A DNA stretch of 25,733 nucleotides, from NCBI GenBank assembly GCA_003542295.1, contig DPKX01000060.1:1-25733 (forward strand), written 5' to 3'. Shown piece by piece: positions 24,104 to 25,733 of the stretch (within the stretch, counting starts at the first letter, position 1; each line of letters opens with the position of its first letter). This DNA is from Candidatus Atribacter hydrocarboniphilus (lineage in GTDB: Bacteria; Atribacterota; Atribacteria; Atribacterales; Atribacteraceae). The notes under the pieces are model-generated. The model searched no databases and was not told the origin of the DNA. It was given only the letters and a program-made list of their open reading frames with translations. The position numbers were made by a program, and so were the translations under genes.

Positions 24104-24216
24104 CCGTCATCCGGATTGGTGCTTTCCCGCGTAAGAATCTCATCTGACACCGTTAGTGTCAGATGAGATTCTTACGTTGTCCAACCAAAGAACAATTGGA
24201 CTCTTAGTAATGACGG
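24104..24216. repeat. 113-bp nested palindromic element (MITE/REP-like)
   Basis: The ends CCGTCAT (24104-24110) and ATGACGG (24210-24216) are inverted repeats. The core is a perfect 21-bp stem, 24130-24150 with 24156-24176, around a 5-base loop CGTTA. A side hairpin GTCCAA/TTGGAC lies in the right arm. The layout recalls the palindromes with GTCATT...GACG ends found between genes in many bacteria; it encodes no protein. Confidence 0.7.
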
Positions 24217-24231
24217 TTTTAGATAATTATT

Positions 24232-24277
24232 TTTTCATCCTTATCTGATACCATCAAGTGGCAGGTACGTCAATCTT
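24232..24277 (+). repeat. Dispersed repeat, degenerate copy C (tentative)
   Basis: Matches copy B in TTTTCATC, ATCTG, TAC and GTC-ATCTT at nearly the same spacing, with a short CCA/TGG hairpin where copies A and B have theirs. It is directly followed by TCCCAAGGGAGGGAATT, similar to CTCCAAGGAGGGGAATT at 25511-25527. Similarity is weaker than between A and B. Confidence 0.35.
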
Positions 24278-24430
24278 CCCAAGGGAGGGAATTACCAAAA
24301 TAGAGGAAACAAATATTTCGATTTTCAGGTTAAACAAGTAAACAGGAAAGAGAAAAATATTTTAAAACTAAGTATTTTGAATCGGATAATTCACTAAAAT
24401 TTGCTTTCTTTAATAAACCAAGATTTCGAG

Positions 24431-24436
24431 TATAAT
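24431..24436 (+). promoter_or_regulatory. -10 element (TATAAT) close to the DMT transporter start
   Basis: A perfect TATAAT ends 8 bases before the ATG at 24445, so transcription would start at or very near the start codon. No good -35 is visible at 16-18 bases. GGTGA (24437-24441) also lies between -10 and ATG and could be a closely spaced ribosome site for a longer transcript. Confidence 0.35.
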
Positions 24437-24444
24437 GGTGAATT

Positions 24445-25320
24445 ATGTTCTCAAAGTTGAGCAGAACCCAAGCGATATTATTTCTCATCCTTACAGCTGT
24501 CCTCTGGAGCTTTGGAGGGTTATTGATAAAAATAGTAACCTGGAATCCAATTGCAATTGCAGGTATGCGTAGCGCCATAGCGAGTGTTTTTATTCTTTTT
24601 TATCTTCGTCGCCCTCGGCTTAACTGGTCAAAAAATCAGATTTTAGGAGCCCTTTTCTATGCTGCAACTGTCATCCTCTTCGTTTATGCCACCAAGAAAA
24701 CAACCGCTGCCAATGCGATACTCCTTCAGTATAGTGCACCAATCTACGTGGCACTTCTTGGCCACAGAATTCTTGGAGAGAAAACCAGCCGACTTGATTG
24801 GATAATAATTTTTACTGTTATTGGAGGAATGATGCTCTTCTTTTTTGATCAATTTCAAATCGGCAACGTACTGGGAAATATTGTAGCCATTCTAAGTGGA
24901 GTAACTTTTGCGCTTCTCACCATCTATCTTCGTAGTCAAAAGGACGCATCTCCCCTTGAATCAGTATTGATGGGTAATATTCTCACTGCTCTGATTGCTA
25001 TTCCTTTTATGTTGACATCGGCACCCGGGAAAGGAAGCTGGCTTGGCCTTATTCTACTGGGTTTATTTCAAATTGGTTTAGCTTATATTTTGTATTCCAT
25101 TGCTATTAAATACGTCACTGCCTTAGAAGGAAGCCTGATTCCAATCATTGAACCAATCCTTAATCCGATATGGGTTTTTCTTGTTCTTGGAGAAAAACCC
25201 AGCCAATGGGCACTGATTGGTGGGAGTATTATTATCCTCGCTATGATTCTCCGCTATCTGCTTCCTGCTCTAAATAATAAACGGCAAAAAAATCAGTCAA
25301 TGAAATCTAAGACTTTCTAA
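24445..25320 (+). CDS. EamA/DMT-superfamily permease
   Basis: A 291-residue inner-membrane protein with ten predicted helices made of two EamA repeats. The first begins at LTAVLWSFGGLLIKI and ends near residue 135; the second begins around VLGNIVAILSGVTFALLTIYL and contains SLIPIIEPILNPIWVFLVLGE, the typical EamA repeat end. Family members export or import amino acids, nucleotides, sugars or other metabolites; the substrate cannot be predicted here. The C terminus is basic (NNKRQKNQSMKSK), as expected for a cytoplasmic tail. The gene stands alone between two repeat-rich stretches, and its -10 element is unusually close to the ATG. Confidence 0.87.
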   Translation: MFSKLSRTQAILFLILTAVLWSFGGLLIKIVTWNPIAIAGMRSAIASVFILFYLRRPRLNWSKNQILGALFYAATVILFVYATKKTTAANAILLQYSAPIYVALLGHRILGEKTSRLDWIIIFTVIGGMMLFFFDQFQIGNVLGNIVAILSGVTFALLTIYLRSQKDASPLESVLMGNILTALIAIPFMLTSAPGKGSWLGLILLGLFQIGLAYILYSIAIKYVTALEGSLIPIIEPILNPIWVFLVLGEKPSQWALIGGSIIILAMILRYLLPALNNKRQKNQSMKSKTF

Positions 25321-25355
25321 TAAATACCGTGATGGGTGATTAGTAATAAAAAGCC

Positions 25356-25387
25356 GAGCGGGAGAGCGGGCGAGCGGGCTAGCGAGG
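25356..25387. repeat. 8-bp tandem repeat, four units
   Basis: GAGCGGGA, GAGCGGGC, GAGCGGGC and TAGCGAGG follow one another without gaps. The run is far richer in G than its surroundings. Confidence 0.75.
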
Positions 25388-25418
25388 GAAAGGGAGAAAG
25401 GAAATTAAAGGCATCCGA

Positions 25419-25437
25419 CCCTTCGCAAGCGACACCC
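25419..25437 (+). repeat. Short TCGC-GCGA module, first copy
   Basis: CCCTTCGCAAGCGACACCC here resembles CCCGTCGCAGAGCGACACCC at 25491-25510. Both contain a TCGC/GCGA hairpin followed by CACCC. Confidence 0.55.
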
Positions 25438-25484
25438 AATAAATACAGTAAATAATGAATGGGAAATGGGAAAAAATAAACTAC

Positions 25485-25590
25485 ACCCACCCCGTCGCAG
25501 AGCGACACCCCTCCAAGGAGGGGAATTTTTTGGAAGGCCTTTCGTTACTTGATTTTTTATTCCCCTCTTGGGAGGGGTTTAGGGGTGGGT
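25485..25590. repeat. 106-bp C/G-rich nested inverted repeat
   Basis: ACCCACCCC (25485-25493) is the reverse complement of GGGGTGGGT (25582-25590), and CCCCTCC (25508-25514) that of GGAGGGG (25571-25577). Each arm is itself palindromic: CCCCTCC-AA-GGAGGGG on the left and CCCCTC-TTGG-GAGGGG on the right. A TCGC/GCGA hairpin is inserted in the left arm. Confidence 0.7.
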
Positions 25591-25604
25591 TATATTTTTC
25601 TTTA

Positions 25605-25660
25605 TTTTCATCTTCATCTGGTACTGCTAAAAGCAACCTGAAAGTCTATCTTGTAAAAAC
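25605..25660 (+). repeat. Dispersed repeat, copy B
   Basis: Aligns with copy A (24033-24086) over about 50 bases in the same orientation. The central hairpin is TGCT-AAA-AGCA in place of TGCTGC-TAG-GCAGCA. Confidence 0.6.
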
Positions 25661-25733
25661 CTGGACGTTTTTTAAGGTAATTCTTTTAGGGCAACCAACC
25701 AGGATCTTATTCTGGGCTTTCACCCTCATCCTC

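Larger units (their letters stand above)
23871..24444. other. Gene-free stretch filled with inverted repeats
   Basis: No credible gene was found here. A 29-codon frame at 23868-23957 has a good AAGGAGGG site, but its 3' end runs into a repeat hairpin. The stretch holds four or more hairpins (23938-23969, 23966-23985, 24004-24023, 24050-24064), a 113-bp nested palindrome (24104-24216) and two diverged copies of a dispersed repeat. The last 60 bases carry the likely promoter of the DMT transporter gene. Confidence 0.6.
25321..25733. other. Gene-free stretch with tandem and inverted repeats to window end
   Basis: No credible gene was found; the open frames here run through repeats and have no family features. 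The stretch holds an 8-bp tandem repeat, a short module present twice (25419-25437 and 25489-25510), a 106-bp C/G-rich inverted repeat and copy B of the dispersed repeat. Confidence 0.6.

Noticed and set aside
23938..24216. CRISPR array
   Set aside because: The repeats are inverted, of unequal length and not separated by regular unique spacers; no cas gene is present.
25317..25508. 63-residue open frame on the minus strand at the end of the DMT gene
   Set aside because: It is made of tandem and inverted repeat sequence with no start signals and no domain.

Overview
This is a low-GC (A+T-rich, roughly one third G+C by eye) bacterial chromosomal window with about 20 protein genes, no rRNA or tRNA that I can see, and two gene-free stretches packed with inverted repeats. 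Short leaders, strong GGAGG ribosome sites, some TTG/GTG starts, NudC, GGDEF/HD-GYP signalling, ribose-type sugar uptake, a YARHG-DUF3160 protein and the intergenic repeat style fit an uncultured anaerobe such as an Atribacterota lineage. The phylum is an inference only; nothing here fixes it.

Layout. 1-2886: the end of an FG-GAP/VCBS-repeat protein, overlapping a secreted YARHG-DUF3160 protein. 3109-6280: an operon of a GT39-type (GT-C) glycosyltransferase with an extra beta-sandwich domain, a GT2 polyprenyl-phosphate glycosyltransferase and a GtrA-like membrane protein; together these look like a complete lipid-linked sugar transfer module. 6462-8729: an envelope thiol-redox pair, a thioredoxin domain fused to a DsbD/CcdA-type membrane domain, then a secreted, cysteine-rich SNase-fold protein that lacks the nuclease active-site residues. 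A strong hairpin closes this operon and faces the next one.

8797-12328 (minus strand): a ribose/monosaccharide ABC importer in the order ATPase, permease, binding protein. Its promoter carries a perfect 16-bp LacI-family operator across the expected transcription start. Upstream on the same strand are an SDR oxidoreductase and a lipase-like lipoprotein. 14701-15576: NudC. 15698-19858 (minus): a CHASE4-HAMP-PAS-PAS-GGDEF-HD-GYP c-di-GMP sensor, a GDSL/SGNH hydrolase and a stand-alone RnfG-like FMN-binding protein. 20025-20973: a small lipoprotein and MscL with a zinc-ribbon tail. 21045-23754 (minus): a secreted NagZ-type GH3 enzyme followed by a D-2-hydroxyacid dehydrogenase. 24445-25320: a DMT/EamA transporter.

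The gene-free stretches 23871-24444 and 25321-25733 share short diverged repeats and nested palindromes of a REP/MITE-like kind. The most unusual protein-level observation is the DsbD-like/thioredoxin protein paired with a degenerate, cysteine-containing SNase-fold protein. The most unusual DNA-level observation is the family of hairpin-containing intergenic repeats.
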